Assembly (NCBI RefSeq): GCF_016522535.1
Contig: NZ_JAEHOI010000011.1
Span: 1 to 64,000, forward strand
Reading direction: 5' to 3'
DNA: 64,000 nt
Source: Leucobacter edaphi
GTDB lineage: Bacteria > Actinomycetota > Actinomycetes > Actinomycetales > Microbacteriaceae
The position numbers and the translations under genes are program-made. The notes beneath the pieces were generated by a model. It was not told the origin of the DNA and ran no database searches. It saw only the letters and a program-made list of their open reading frames with translations. This document shows positions 34,743 through 44,136 of this stretch, piece after piece (position 1 is the stretch's first letter; every line of letters starts with the position of its first letter).

Positions 34743-36491
34743 ATGGAGTTCGGACTCGTAGCAGTAGCCGCCGTCGTCCTGCTGGTGGGCGCCTCGATTC
34801 TCGGCAGCAGAATCGGCGTCGCCGCCCCACTCCTGCTCGTCGTGCTCGGCATCGGTCTCGGCTACCTGCCGTTCCTTCCCCTTATCGAGGTCGACCCGGA
34901 GATCATCCTCCTCGTGGTGCTCCCTCCCCTGCTCTACTCCGCGGCCGTCAACGTGCCACTCGTCGACTTCAGACGCAACTTCCGGCCGGTGATCGGGCTC
35001 TCCGTGATCCTCGTCCTCCTGACTGCGCTCGTCGTCGGATTCCTCCTGCACCTTGTCGTGCCCGCGATCCCGCTCCCCGTGGCCATCGCGCTCGGCGCCG
35101 TCATCAGCCCCACCGACGCCGTCGCCGCGACCTCCATCGGCAAGCGGCTCGGCATGCCCGAGCGCGTCGTCTCGATCCTCGAGGGAGAAAGCCTCGTCAA
35201 CGACGCCACCTCGCTCGTCCTCCTCAAGACCGCCCTCGCGGCCGTCGCCGGAACATTCGTCTTCTGGGACGCCGCCGGGTCGTTCGCGTACTCGGTCGCG
35301 GTCGCGGTCCTGATCGGCGCGCTGATCGGCGTCGTCACGGTGTGGATTCGCGCGCACCTGCGCAACCCGATCTACGACACGATGATCTCCTTCGTCGTGC
35401 CGTTCATCGCGTTCATCCCGGCCGAGGCGATGCACGCCTCCGGCGTCCTCGCCGTCGTGATCACCGGCCTCTACACCGGGCATCACGCGTCCAGGCGCTT
35501 CAGCGCCACCGCGCGAATGAACGAGCGGCTCAACTGGCGCACCGTCGAGTTCGCCGTCGAGAACGGCGTGTTCCTGCTGATGGGCCTCCAACTGCACGCG
35601 CTCGTCGAGCAGACCGGCGACTCCGCGTTCCGGCTCGAGCACACGATCCTCATCGCGGTCGGACTCGTCATCGTGCTCGTCATCTGCCGAGCGATCTTCG
35701 TGTTCCCGCTCCTCGGCGTGCAGCGCCGGGCGGCTCGCCGAATCGCGGGGAAGGTCGAGGGCGTCGCGAGGCTCGCTGACCGCTTCCGCAGCAGGGAAGG
35801 CGTCAACACGGAGCGGCTGCGCCGGGTCGAGATCCTCGAGCAGCGCTCCCAGGCCGACCTCGATCACGAGCGGGATCAGCAGCTCGGCTGGCGCGACGGC
35901 GTCGTCCTCTCCTGGAGCGGCATGCGCGGCGTGGTCACCCTCGCCGCGGCGCAGACCATCCCCGCCGAGGTCCCCTTCCGCGCGCAGCTCATCCTGGTCG
36001 CGTTCGGGGTCGCCGTCATCACCCTCCTCCTGCACGGGCTGACGCTGCCGCCGCTTATCCGCAAGCTGTGGCCCAACGGCACGAGCAACGGCGACAGCGC
36101 CGGAGAACTCCTCTCGCTGAGCGGCGACCTCATCGAGGCCGCCAACGAGGCCATCGACGACGCCCTCGCCGCAGCGGACAACGCCCCAGCGCCGAGCGAA
36201 CTCATCGTCGCAAAGGCCAGAGCCAGCGCGCGCATGGCGCTCACACCCATCGTGATCAGGGCGAACGGCGCCAAGACGGCGGAGGCGGCCGCAGCGGCGG
36301 GAGCCGAGCTCGACCCCGTCGAGACGCCGCAGCAGACCTTCATGCGGCTCGCGCGCATCGGCCTCGAAGCGCAGCGAACGGCCCTCCTCGAGGAACGCGC
36401 CATCGGCCGCTACAGTTCGCGGGCCCTCAAGAAAGCCGAGGCGGCCCTCGACTCGCACGAGACGCAGCTCAAAGCACCGCCGCTCACCTGA
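34743..36491 (+). CDS. Na+/H+ antiporter, CPA1 family
   Basis: A 582-residue cation-proton exchanger. About 12 helices with ALGAVISPTDAVAATSIGKRLG, the GESLVNDATSLVLLK ion-binding Asn-Asp pair, and later SWSGMRGVVTLAAAQTIP. The hydrophilic C-terminal 150 residues (helical, Ala/Glu-rich) are a regulatory tail, as in the bacterial NhaP-like group annotated as Na+/H+ antiporter. GAAAAT at 34731-34736 is a weak -10 box six bases before the ATG. Monocistronic. Confidence 0.88.
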   Translation: MEFGLVAVAAVVLLVGASILGSRIGVAAPLLLVVLGIGLGYLPFLPLIEVDPEIILLVVLPPLLYSAAVNVPLVDFRRNFRPVIGLSVILVLLTALVVGFLLHLVVPAIPLPVAIALGAVISPTDAVAATSIGKRLGMPERVVSILEGESLVNDATSLVLLKTALAAVAGTFVFWDAAGSFAYSVAVAVLIGALIGVVTVWIRAHLRNPIYDTMISFVVPFIAFIPAEAMHASGVLAVVITGLYTGHHASRRFSATARMNERLNWRTVEFAVENGVFLLMGLQLHALVEQTGDSAFRLEHTILIAVGLVIVLVICRAIFVFPLLGVQRRAARRIAGKVEGVARLADRFRSREGVNTERLRRVEILEQRSQADLDHERDQQLGWRDGVVLSWSGMRGVVTLAAAQTIPAEVPFRAQLILVAFGVAVITLLLHGLTLPPLIRKLWPNGTSNGDSAGELLSLSGDLIEAANEAIDDALAAADNAPAPSELIVAKARASARMALTPIVIRANGAKTAEAAAAAGAELDPVETPQQTFMRLARIGLEAQRTALLEERAIGRYSSRALKKAEAALDSHETQLKAPPLT

Positions 36492-36545
36492 TCAGGGCGT
36501 GCCTGCTCCGGGCGCGCCCTCCCAGCGCGTCCGCCCAGGGCACGA

Positions 36546-37034
36546 CTACTCCGCGCGCACCGGATTCTGGTGGTGGCTGAACACGATGCTCGTCCGCGTC
36601 GACGACACCGCGGGATCAGCAGACAGATGCTCGACCACGAAGTCGCGCACGTGATCCGAGTCGCGCGCCGCGAGGTGGATGATGAAGTCCTCGACCCCGC
36701 CCAGGAAGAACAGCTGCATGACCTCGGGAAGCGAGCGCAGCTCCTCGCTCAGTTCGGCGATCCGCTGGCGCGCACCAGAGCGCACCGTCACGCTCACGAG
36801 CACCTCGAGGTCCAAACCCATCGCGCGCGGATCCACCGACGCCGTAAACCCGGTGATCACCTTCCGCGACTGCAGCCCCCGCACGCGAGCGATGCACGTC
36901 GACGCCGCCACGCCCACACGATCGGCGAGCTCCGCATTCGTGATCCGGCCGTTGGCCTGCAGTTCCTCGATGATTCTGCGGTCAACGTCATCCAACTCTA
37001 CGTCCGGACGCAGATTCTTCGATCCGTCGGGCAT
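36546..37034 (-). CDS. Lrp/AsnC-family regulator of alanine dehydrogenase
   Basis: A 162-residue feast/famine regulator: helix-turn-helix ELDDVDRRIIEELQANGRITNAELADRVGVAASTC, then the RAM effector domain with MQLFFLGGVEDFIIHLAARD. ATG at 37034 has GAGAGG eight bases upstream; a GTG three codons before it is less well placed. Divergent from alanine dehydrogenase, the arrangement of mycobacterial AldR, so it is a probable ald regulator responding to alanine or other amino acids. Confidence 0.88.
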   Translation of the reverse strand: MPDGSKNLRPDVELDDVDRRIIEELQANGRITNAELADRVGVAASTCIARVRGLQSRKVITGFTASVDPRAMGLDLEVLVSVTVRSGARQRIAELSEELRSLPEVMQLFFLGGVEDFIIHLAARDSDHVRDFVVEHLSADPAVSSTRTSIVFSHHQNPVRAE

Positions 37035-37086
37035 GGTGGCCACCTCTCGCTCGCAATATCAGTCCGGACACGATGAAATCCGAAGA

Positions 37087-37112
37087 GTATTCATCGTTTC
37101 GCAACTGAATAC
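37087..37112. promoter_or_regulatory. Lrp-type operator candidate between lrp and ald
   Basis: GTATTCA and TGAATAC are perfect 7-bp arms with a 12-bp spacer; GAATAT follows at 37113-37118. The AT-rich patch 37070-37135 is the strongest local drop in GC in this region and contains TATACT and TATTAG boxes, likely promoters for ald. Confidence 0.55.
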
Positions 37113-37222
37113 GAATATACTGCACTATTAGTAGGTTCCTCACGCAGCGTCGACGCGAGCCGGTGTCGTGCGCCAGGAGTGCACCCACCCCAACCATTCG
37201 CAGACTTCTTTGGAGCTCAATC

Positions 37223-38350
37223 ATGCGCGTCGGTATCCCTACCGAGATCAAGAACAACGAGAACCGCGTCGCCATCACGCAGGCGGGCGTCTTCGAGCTG
37301 GCCCGTCGCGGCCACGAGGTGCTGGTCCAGGCCGGCGCAGGCCTCGGCTCGGCCATCACCGATGCTGAGTACGTCGCGGCCGGCGCCAAGATCGTCGACG
37401 GCGCGGACCAGATCTGGGCTGAGTCGGACATGATCCTCAAGGTCAAGGAGCCGATCCCCTCCGAGTACGCCAAGATGCGCAAGGGCCAGGTGCTCTTCAC
37501 CTACCTGCACCTCGCGGCCGACCTCGACCTCACGAAGGCCGTCCTCGACTCGGGCACCACGGCGATCGCGTACGAGACCGTGCAGCTCCCGACCCGCGCC
37601 CTCCCCCTCCTCGCCCCGATGTCCGAGGTTGCGGGCCGCCTGTCGGTTCAGGTCGGCGCCCACTCCCTCATGAAGGCCAACGGCGGCCGCGGCGTGCTGC
37701 TCGGCGGCGTTACCGCGACCCGTCGCGGCAAGGTCGTCGTCATCGGCGGCGGCGCAGCCGGCGAGCAGGCCGCGCGCATCGCGTTCGGCATGGGCGCAGA
37801 GGTCACGGTCATCGACATTGCGATCCCCCGCCTCAAGCAGCTCGAGGACGAGTTCTCGGGCCGCATCCAGACCCGCACCTCGAACGCGCACAACATCACC
37901 GAGGCGCTCAAGGAAGCCGATCTGGTCATCGGTTCGGTCCTGATCCCGGGCGAGAAGGCGCCGAAGCTCGTCACCGACGAGATGGTCGCGCAGATGAAGC
38001 CGGGCTCGGTGCTCGTCGACATCGCGATCGACCAGGGCGGCTGCTTCGAGAACTCGCACCCGACCACGCACGACGATCCCACCTTCCCGGTGCACAACTC
38101 GATCTACTACTGCGTGGCGAACATGCCGGGCGCGGTCCCCGAGACCTCGACCGCCGCGCTCACCAACGCCACCCTCCCCTATGTCGTCGCGCTCGCCGAC
38201 AAGGGCTGGGTCAAGGCGCTGAACGACGACGCGTCGCTCGCCAAGGGCCTCAACGCCCATGACGGCGTCGTGAACTACAAGGGCGTCGCCGACGCGTTCC
38301 CCGAGCTCCCGTTCTCGTCCGTCGAGGACGTGCTCGCGGCCAACGCCTAA
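37223..38350 (+). CDS. ald: alanine dehydrogenase
   Basis: NAD-dependent enzyme interconverting L-alanine with pyruvate and ammonia, 375 residues. N-terminal [22 protein letters not shown] is diagnostic; [10 protein letters not shown] carries substrate residues; HLAADLDLT contains the catalytic His; the NAD-binding [18 protein letters not shown] and the [21 protein letters not shown] loop are present. The ATG at 37223 follows TGGAG. Regulated by the divergent Lrp-type gene, presumably through the inverted repeat at 37087-37112. Confidence 0.97.
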   Translation: MRVGIPTEIKNNENRVAITQAGVFELARRGHEVLVQAGAGLGSAITDAEYVAAGAKIVDGADQIWAESDMILKVKEPIPSEYAKMRKGQVLFTYLHLAADLDLTKAVLDSGTTAIAYETVQLPTRALPLLAPMSEVAGRLSVQVGAHSLMKANGGRGVLLGGVTATRRGKVVVIGGGAAGEQAARIAFGMGAEVTVIDIAIPRLKQLEDEFSGRIQTRTSNAHNITEALKEADLVIGSVLIPGEKAPKLVTDEMVAQMKPGSVLVDIAIDQGGCFENSHPTTHDDPTFPVHNSIYYCVANMPGAVPETSTAALTNATLPYVVALADKGWVKALNDDASLAKGLNAHDGVVNYKGVADAFPELPFSSVEDVLAANA

Positions 38351-38376
38351 GCACGCACCCGAGTACTCTGGATCCC

Positions 38377-38829
38377 ATGGATCTGAAGTTCTCGTTCGGA
38401 GGGGCGTCACCGGATCACGATCACGGTGGCGCCCCTTCGGGCATTCCCCTCCCCTTCGACGTCGCCCCGGTCTCGTCGAGCAGTGAACTCGAGCTCGTCG
38501 TGCGTCGCGATGCCGCCGCCGACGGCGAGCGGATCGTCGCCGAGGCGATCTCCGGTGACGGCGTGACTTATGCCCGCGCCGAAGTGCCCGCGGCGGGGGA
38601 CGATGCTCCGGCGCTCGCGAGGGCGGCCCGCTCCGGAATGTCCCGCGCGGTTGCCGAGCTGGAGGGCCCGCTCGCCGAGGCGATCACGGCGGTGGTGCTC
38701 GATCTCGGCGGATCCGGTTCCGACGTTGCGCGGGAGCTGGGCATGGATCCCGCCGTGCCCGTCATCACCGAGGCGCTGCAGCGCAGGATCGGCGTCGGCG
38801 CAGGGACGAAGGTTCGCCTCGGCGCCTAG
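38377..38829 (+). CDS. hypothetical protein
   Basis: A 150-residue cytosolic protein with no recognised family. The N-terminal 30 residues are Gly/His/Pro-rich (ASPDHDHGGAPSG); the rest is a mixed alpha/beta domain with SELELVVRRDAA, ITAVVLDLGGSGSDVARELGMDP and a basic end. The phrase VVLDLGGSG recalls an ASKHA phosphate loop but is too short to claim. A TACTCT box at 38364-38369 lies seven bases before the ATG (leaderless). It follows ald by 26 bp and precedes a PucR regulator by 29 bp. Confidence 0.65.
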   Translation: MDLKFSFGGASPDHDHGGAPSGIPLPFDVAPVSSSSELELVVRRDAAADGERIVAEAISGDGVTYARAEVPAAGDDAPALARAARSGMSRAVAELEGPLAEAITAVVLDLGGSGSDVARELGMDPAVPVITEALQRRIGVGAGTKVRLGA

Positions 38830-38858
38830 TCGCCTCTCTCCGCGCATAGCATGGGGGC

Positions 38859-40457
38859 GTGTCCCTCAGCCTGCGCAAACTCCTTCTGAACGCCTCGCTC
38901 CACCTGCGGCTCGTCGTCGGCGGCGGACCGGGGACCACTGAGGAGCAGGCGTTCGATCGGCCTTTCGAGTGGCTGCACGCCACCGACATGATCGATCCGA
39001 CGCCTTTTCTCGGGCCCGCGGAGGTGATCCTCACCCTGGGCTGGCAGTTCCCGGTGACGGAGTCCGCAGACCCTGCGGTCCCGTCGGTTCGGGTGGAACC
39101 CGAACGACTCGCCGCGATCTACGACGATTACGCGGCCCTCGTCTCGGCGCACGGCGTGATCGGGATCGGCTTCGGGAGCGACGTGGTGCACCGCGGGATC
39201 CCGCCCCAGCTCGCCGAGGCGTGCCGCAGGCACGGCCTGATCCTGTTCGATGTCCCCTATGAGATCTCGTTCATGGATCTCCTGCAGGAGGCGGCCCAGG
39301 TCCTGCAGCGCGATGAGACGGAACGCTACTCGCGTTCACTGCGCGCGCAGCGTGCGATCGCGAATGCCGCTACGAGACGCGACGGCCTCGAGGCCACGCT
39401 CCGGGAGACGGCGCGTCAGCTCGACTGCGGCGTGGCGCTCTATGACCCGGTGGGGCGGCCGATCACCGTCGTCGACGCCCCGGACGGGCCGCGCGTCGCC
39501 GAAGCGGCGCTCACCGGCATCGTGCTGGAGTCGCTGAGCTCCGGCCAGCGCTTCCGATCCGCCCAGGTCACGCCCGACGTCGAAGCGGTGCTGCAGCTCC
39601 TCGGCGAACCCGGCGAGCCCAGCGGCATGCTCGCGCTGACACTGAGCCGCGGGCTCGACGATCTGTCCCGGGACGTCATGTCGAGCGTGCTGGCCCTCGT
39701 CAGCGTGTCGCTACAGCAGAACCAGAAGCTCGCCGGGCTCTCCGAGACGCTGCGGGAGGCCCTGCTGCACCTGATCCTCACCGGAAACGCAAGCGTGACC
39801 AGCCACATCGTCGAGCGGCTGTGGGGCCCGCTCCCTGCGCCGCCGCTCGTTGCGCTGATCGGGATTCCGCGCCGCTTCGACACCGCGCGGCTGATCCCGG
39901 CGCTGGAGGCCCTCCCCTCGACGCCGGAGCTGCCTCTGTTTTTCGCGGGGTACCGCGGCGACGCCGCCGTCATCGTGCCGGAATCCGGCGCGGACCGCGC
40001 GATCGAACGACTCGCGCCGTTTGAGCTCACCCTCGGCCGCTCACGCACGGACGAGTGGTCGGGCCTGGGGATCGCGCTCGATGAGGCGAAGAAGGCCGCG
40101 GATCACGGTCGCCGCCTGGGTTCCGAGCGGGTGACTCGGTTCTCCGAGATCTGGCGCAATGGGGTGTCTGATCTGGTCGATGCCTCCGACGGCTCGCTGG
40201 TGGCTCGCAGGCTGCTCGGTCCCCTGCGCGGCTATGACGCGGAGCACGGGGGCGCGCTCCTCGAGACGCTCGCGGTGTGGTTGCGTCACCACGGACGCCC
40301 GCTTCCGGCGTCGCAGGAGCTCGGGATCCACCGCCACACGCTCGCGCATCGCCTCACCACGATCGCCGGGTTGACTGGCCTGGATCTCGACGATTTCCAG
40401 GCCAGAGCGGAGCTCGCCCTCGCGTTGCGCTTCCTCGACACGGACCGTCGACCGTAG
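38859..40457 (+). CDS. PucR-family transcriptional regulator
   Basis: A 532-residue regulator: N-terminal PucR purine-catabolism domain (TPFLGPAEVILTLGWQFP), a GAF-like middle, and a C-terminal helix-turn-helix of the HTH_30 type (LAVWLRHHGRPLPASQELGIHRHTLAHRLTTIAGLTGLDL). PucR proteins control purine or amine catabolism genes. GTG start at 38859; TAGCAT (38847-38852) six bases upstream and a GGGGG run between. It lies just before the amine import operon at 40590, which is a possible target. Confidence 0.85.
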   Translation: MSLSLRKLLLNASLHLRLVVGGGPGTTEEQAFDRPFEWLHATDMIDPTPFLGPAEVILTLGWQFPVTESADPAVPSVRVEPERLAAIYDDYAALVSAHGVIGIGFGSDVVHRGIPPQLAEACRRHGLILFDVPYEISFMDLLQEAAQVLQRDETERYSRSLRAQRAIANAATRRDGLEATLRETARQLDCGVALYDPVGRPITVVDAPDGPRVAEAALTGIVLESLSSGQRFRSAQVTPDVEAVLQLLGEPGEPSGMLALTLSRGLDDLSRDVMSSVLALVSVSLQQNQKLAGLSETLREALLHLILTGNASVTSHIVERLWGPLPAPPLVALIGIPRRFDTARLIPALEALPSTPELPLFFAGYRGDAAVIVPESGADRAIERLAPFELTLGRSRTDEWSGLGIALDEAKKAADHGRRLGSERVTRFSEIWRNGVSDLVDASDGSLVARRLLGPLRGYDAEHGGALLETLAVWLRHHGRPLPASQELGIHRHTLAHRLTTIAGLTGLDLDDFQARAELALALRFLDTDRRP

Positions 40458-40548
40458 CACCGGCTGATCAGCCCGTCGTTCGGAACCGCCCACCTCAAAT
40501 CTGGGAATCACTTGCGGAGTTGCTGAGTGAACGCTAGTGTCGCTCTTA

Positions 40549-40588
40549 CTGAACACAGATGTTCAGTGGACTGAATAACGGCGTTCAG
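40549..40588. promoter_or_regulatory. two operator-like inverted repeats
   Basis: CTGAAC-N6-GTTCAG at 40549-40566 is perfect. A second copy, CTGAAT-N6-GTTCAG at 40571-40588, has one changed arm base. Their centres are 22 bp apart, about two helical turns. They lie just before the XRE-cupin start, suggesting autoregulation. A weaker half-site (gagtgaac) lies near 40525. Confidence 0.65.
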
Positions 40589-40589
40589 A

Positions 40590-41276
40590 ATGATTGGTGG
40601 CAGGGTGAACACTGAACTCGGTACTCGCTCGCACAGCACCCCGCGCGCGGAAGCACGCCCCGGCTCCACTGCCGTTCCCGCGGCCAAAGGCGATGATGGC
40701 CCGGACCTCGGCGACCGCGTCGCCGCCGTTCGCCGCTCGCGCGGACTCAGCCTCCGTGCACTCGCCTCGGCGGCCGGCGTCAGCTCGAGCTTCCTCAGCC
40801 AGCTCGAGAACGGACGCACCAACGCGAGCGTCTCCTCGCTGCGGAAGGTCGCCGCGGCGCTCGGCCTCACCCCGGCCCAGCTGCTCGATGACGGCGTCAC
40901 CCACACCGCAGGCGTGCTCCGCGCCGAGGATCGGCCCACGATCCCCCTCGATGGCGGGATCAAATACGTCCTCTCGCTCCCGCCGCTCCGCCAGCTCGAG
41001 GTCTACGCCGGCACCTTCGAGCCGGGCGCCTCGACCGGTCCGGATCACTACGTGCACGGCGCCTCGCAGGAGATGTTCGTCGTGACCGCAGGCTCGGTCG
41101 TGCTCACTCTCGACGGCACCGACTACACCATGCGCAAGGGCGACTCCATCGAGTACATGAGCAATGTGCCGCACCGCGTCGCGAACCCGTTCGAGCAGGG
41201 CGCGGAGGTGCTGTGGATCAACAGCCCGCCGACGCCAGACGAGACCGTCGCGGACCCGACAGGTCCGTCCCGCTGA
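40590..41276 (+). CDS. XRE-family regulator with cupin domain
   Basis: A 228-residue regulator: disordered N-terminus of about 38 residues, XRE helix-turn-helix (LGDRVAAVRRSRGLSLRALASAAGVSSSFLSQLENG), then a cupin effector domain (YAGTFEPGASTGPDHYVHGASQEMFVVTAGSVVLTL). The architecture is that of PuuR-like repressors of putrescine use. ATG at 40590 immediately follows the operator pair; a GTG five codons on (40605) is an alternative with GGTGG upstream. It heads the amine transporter operon, so the ligand is probably the imported amine. Confidence 0.88.
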   Translation: MIGGRVNTELGTRSHSTPRAEARPGSTAVPAAKGDDGPDLGDRVAAVRRSRGLSLRALASAAGVSSSFLSQLENGRTNASVSSLRKVAAALGLTPAQLLDDGVTHTAGVLRAEDRPTIPLDGGIKYVLSLPPLRQLEVYAGTFEPGASTGPDHYVHGASQEMFVVTAGSVVLTLDGTDYTMRKGDSIEYMSNVPHRVANPFEQGAEVLWINSPPTPDETVADPTGPSR

Positions 41277-41316
41277 GACCACCCCGAACCATTCCCACAT
41301 CGAAGGAGATCTGAAG

Positions 41317-42444
41317 ATGAAGAACACCAGCGCCATGAAGCGCCGCCTCATGACCGCGCTCGCGGTCGTCGGCGTCGGCGGCATGCTCGTCGGCTGTACC
41401 GCTGGCGGCGGCGGACCGGTCGACGTCGACCTCGGCAGCGGCCCCGCTGCTGCCGGCGAGGTCAAGAAGGACGCTCTCGCGGGCGTCACCCTCACGTTCT
41501 CCTCCTGGGGAGGCATCTTCCAGGACGCGCAGATCAAGTCCCTGAAGCCCTTCGAAGAGGCGTCGGGAGCGAAGGTGCTCTCCGACGGCCCGACCGAGTA
41601 CTCGAAGGTGAAGGCCCAGGTCGACAGCAAGAACGTCAGCTGGGACGTTGTCGACACCGACATCATCTGGGCCGACAAGAACTGCGGCGAAGACGGCCTG
41701 CTCATGGACCTCGACACCAAGATCGTCGACACCTCGAAGATCCCGAACCAGGAGCTCGTCGGCAAGTGCTACGTGCCGGCCATGCAGTACGGCTACGTCA
41801 TCATGTACAACGAGGAGGCCTACCCGACGGCCCCGACCGGCTGGGCCGACTTCTTCGACACGAAGAAGTTCCCGGGCAAGCGCGCGATCGCTGGCTTCGA
41901 GGACATCGGCCCCGGCGTCTACGAGGGCGCACTCCTCGCCGACGGCGTCGCTCCCGACAAGCTCTACCCGCTCGATATGGACCGCGCGTACAAGAAGCTC
42001 GACGGCATCCGCGACAACCTGATCTACTGGAAGACCGGAGCGGAATCGCAGCAGATGGTCGAGTCCGGCGAGGCCGACATGGTGCTTCTGTGGTCGGGCC
42101 GAGGATACGGCGCGGTCGAGAACGGCGCAAAGTACAAGCCGATCTGGAACCAGTCACTCATCATCGCGGACGCACTCGCGGTTCCGAAGGGCGCGAAGAA
42201 CCCTGACGCCTCGATGGCGCTGATCAACTACTACCTGGGCACCAAGTCCCAGGAGATCATGGCAGTCGACAGCTCCTACTCGCCGGTCAACGTCGACGCC
42301 AAGCCGAAGCTCTCGAAGCTGGCCGAGGAGTACCTCACCACCAAGCCGGAGATCGCCGACCAGATGGTCAAGACGAATCAGGCCTGGTGGGCGGAGAACT
42401 ACGACGCCGAGCTCGAGCGCTGGATGACCTGGATGCAGGGCTAG
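41317..42444 (+). CDS. polyamine-type ABC transporter, substrate-binding lipoprotein
   Basis: A PotD/PotF-class binding protein of 375 residues. Lipobox MLVGC with Cys27, then a Gly-rich linker. The mature part begins LTFSSWGGIFQDAQIKSLKPFEEASGAKV, the family signature, with WDVVDTDIIWADKNCGEDGLL and QYGYVIMYNEEAY. AAGGAG gives a good ribosome binding site for 41317. Followed by two permeases and the ATPase. Likely ligand is a polyamine, a GABA-like compound or another amine; related proteins bind several such compounds. Confidence 0.9.
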   Translation: MKNTSAMKRRLMTALAVVGVGGMLVGCTAGGGGPVDVDLGSGPAAAGEVKKDALAGVTLTFSSWGGIFQDAQIKSLKPFEEASGAKVLSDGPTEYSKVKAQVDSKNVSWDVVDTDIIWADKNCGEDGLLMDLDTKIVDTSKIPNQELVGKCYVPAMQYGYVIMYNEEAYPTAPTGWADFFDTKKFPGKRAIAGFEDIGPGVYEGALLADGVAPDKLYPLDMDRAYKKLDGIRDNLIYWKTGAESQQMVESGEADMVLLWSGRGYGAVENGAKYKPIWNQSLIIADALAVPKGAKNPDASMALINYYLGTKSQEIMAVDSSYSPVNVDAKPKLSKLAEEYLTTKPEIADQMVKTNQAWWAENYDAELERWMTWMQG

Positions 42445-42457
42445 GCCAGGACATCCC

Positions 42458-43339
42458 ATGACCACCACGAACATCCCGATCGGGCGCGCGGACCGCAGGT
42501 CCTCGCGCGCCCGGTCGCGGGCCCTCCTGCTCATCCTTCCGGCGTACGCGCTCCTGATCGGGGTGTTCGCCTATCCGCTGCTTGAGAGCGTCATCCAGAG
42601 TTTCACGGTCCCCGAGCCGGGACTCGAGAACTACACCTGGGCGCTCTCGAACTCGAACAACCTCGAGGTGATCGGCCGCACCTTCGGCAACGCGGTGCTC
42701 GCGATGCTGATCTGCCTCGTGCTCGCGTATCCCTACGCCTATCTCATGACGATCGTCGGGAAGCGCGCCCGCGTCGTGCTCATCGTGATCGCCCTGATCC
42801 CGTTCTGGACCTCGCTCATGATCCGCACCTTCGCCTGGATCGTGCTGCTCCAGGACAGCGGCATCGTGAACTCCCTGCTCGGCTTGGTCGGCATCGGGCC
42901 GCTGCAGTTGATCCGCACCAACACCGGCGTGCTGATCGGACTGAGCCAGGTGCTCATGCCCTTCATGGTCCTCCCCCTGTACGCGGTGATGAGCGGCATC
43001 GATCACCGGCTCGTGACGGCGGCGCGCTCCCTGGGGGCCCGCCCGTCTGCGGCCTTCTTCAAGGTGTTCGTTCCGCTGTCGCTCCCCGGAGTGGCGGCCG
43101 GCAGCCTGCTCGTGTTCATCCAGGCGCTGGGCTTCTACGTCACCCCGGCCCTGCTCGGTTCACCGTCCGACAGCATGCTCGCCCAGGCGATCTACGCCCA
43201 GGTCAGCGGGCTCCTGCAGTGGGGTCGCGGCGGAGCACTCGGCGTGATCCTGCTCGTGTGCACGTTGATCGTCCTCGGGATCATCGGGCTCATCTCGAAG
43301 TTCGGTGCCAAACGCGGCATGGCAGTGAAGGTGTTCTGA
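42458..43339 (+). CDS. polyamine-type ABC transporter permease (PotB/PotH class)
   Basis: A 293-residue inner-membrane permease with six helices. N-terminal LLLILPAYALLIGVFAYPLLESV, then VIALIPFWTSLMIRTFAWIVLL as in PotB/PotH, and the EAA loop LVTAARSLGARPSAAFFKVFVPLSLPG. Starts 13 bases after the binding-protein stop with AGGAC upstream. Its TGA overlaps the next ATG (TGATG). Confidence 0.92.
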   Translation: MTTTNIPIGRADRRSSRARSRALLLILPAYALLIGVFAYPLLESVIQSFTVPEPGLENYTWALSNSNNLEVIGRTFGNAVLAMLICLVLAYPYAYLMTIVGKRARVVLIVIALIPFWTSLMIRTFAWIVLLQDSGIVNSLLGLVGIGPLQLIRTNTGVLIGLSQVLMPFMVLPLYAVMSGIDHRLVTAARSLGARPSAAFFKVFVPLSLPGVAAGSLLVFIQALGFYVTPALLGSPSDSMLAQAIYAQVSGLLQWGRGGALGVILLVCTLIVLGIIGLISKFGAKRGMAVKVF

Positions 43340-44136
43340 TGCTGAAAGTCACTCCCGTCACCAAGGTGCTCCTGTGGACCGCGGCGATCATCGTCGCGAT
43401 CTGGCTCGTGGCTCCGACGATCGTCGTGATCCCGCTGAGCTTCACCGATAAGGCCTCGCTCGTGTTCCCGCCGACCGGCTGGTCGTTCCGCTGGTACGAG
43501 TCGTTCTTCTCGAACCCGCAGTGGACCGGGGCGCTTTGGAACTCGTTCCTGATCGGCCTGCTCGTCGCCGCGCTCGCGACCGTGCTCGGCCTCCTCGCCG
43601 CGATGGGCCTGCGCAATCTCGTCAACAAGAAGCTCGCGGGCGCGCTCACGGTGGGGCTGCTCGCCCCCATGGTCGTGCCGGGGATCGTGCTCGCGATCGG
43701 CATCTACGCCGTGTTCCTGAAGCTCGGCCTCGTCGGAACGCTCGTCGGCTTCGTCTTCGCGCACACCGTGCTCGCCCTGCCGTTCACGGTCGTCGCGATC
43801 ACGGCGGGCTTCGCCAACTTCGACGAGCGGCTCGAGCTGGCGTCGCAGAGCCTCGGCGCCTCGCCGGTGCGCACCTTCTTCCGGGTGACGCTGCCGAACA
43901 TTATCCCCGGGATGGTCTCGGGTGCGCTGTTCGCGTTCGTCACCTCGTTCGACGAGGTCATGATCTCGCTCTTCATCAAGAGCCCGTACCTGCAGACGCT
44001 TCCCGTCCTCATGTACGCGAGCGTGACCCGCGATACCGACCCGACGCTCGCTGCCGCAGCGACCGTCATCCTCATTCTCACCACGGCCATCGTCATTGGT
44101 GCGCTCGTGTTCACCGGAAGGAAGCAACGTGGCTGA
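43339..44136 (+). CDS. polyamine-type ABC transporter permease (PotC/PotI class)
   Basis: Second permease, 265 residues, six helices. Key segments: APTIVVIPLSFTDKASLVFPPTGWSFRWYESFF typical of PotC/PotI, the EAA loop LELASQSLGASPVRTFFRVTLPNIIPG, and the FVTSFDEVMISLFI helix. The ATG at 43339 overlaps the previous stop. The last eight bases overlap the ATPase start. Confidence 0.92.
   Translation: MLKVTPVTKVLLWTAAIIVAIWLVAPTIVVIPLSFTDKASLVFPPTGWSFRWYESFFSNPQWTGALWNSFLIGLLVAALATVLGLLAAMGLRNLVNKKLAGALTVGLLAPMVVPGIVLAIGIYAVFLKLGLVGTLVGFVFAHTVLALPFTVVAITAGFANFDERLELASQSLGASPVRTFFRVTLPNIIPGMVSGALFAFVTSFDEVMISLFIKSPYLQTLPVLMYASVTRDTDPTLAAAATVILILTTAIVIGALVFTGRKQRG

Noticed and set aside
33672-36458. 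928-codon minus-strand frame opposite the AlkZ-like and antiporter genes
   Set aside because: Antisense shadow with repetitive Asp/Arg/Glu content and no recognisable motif.
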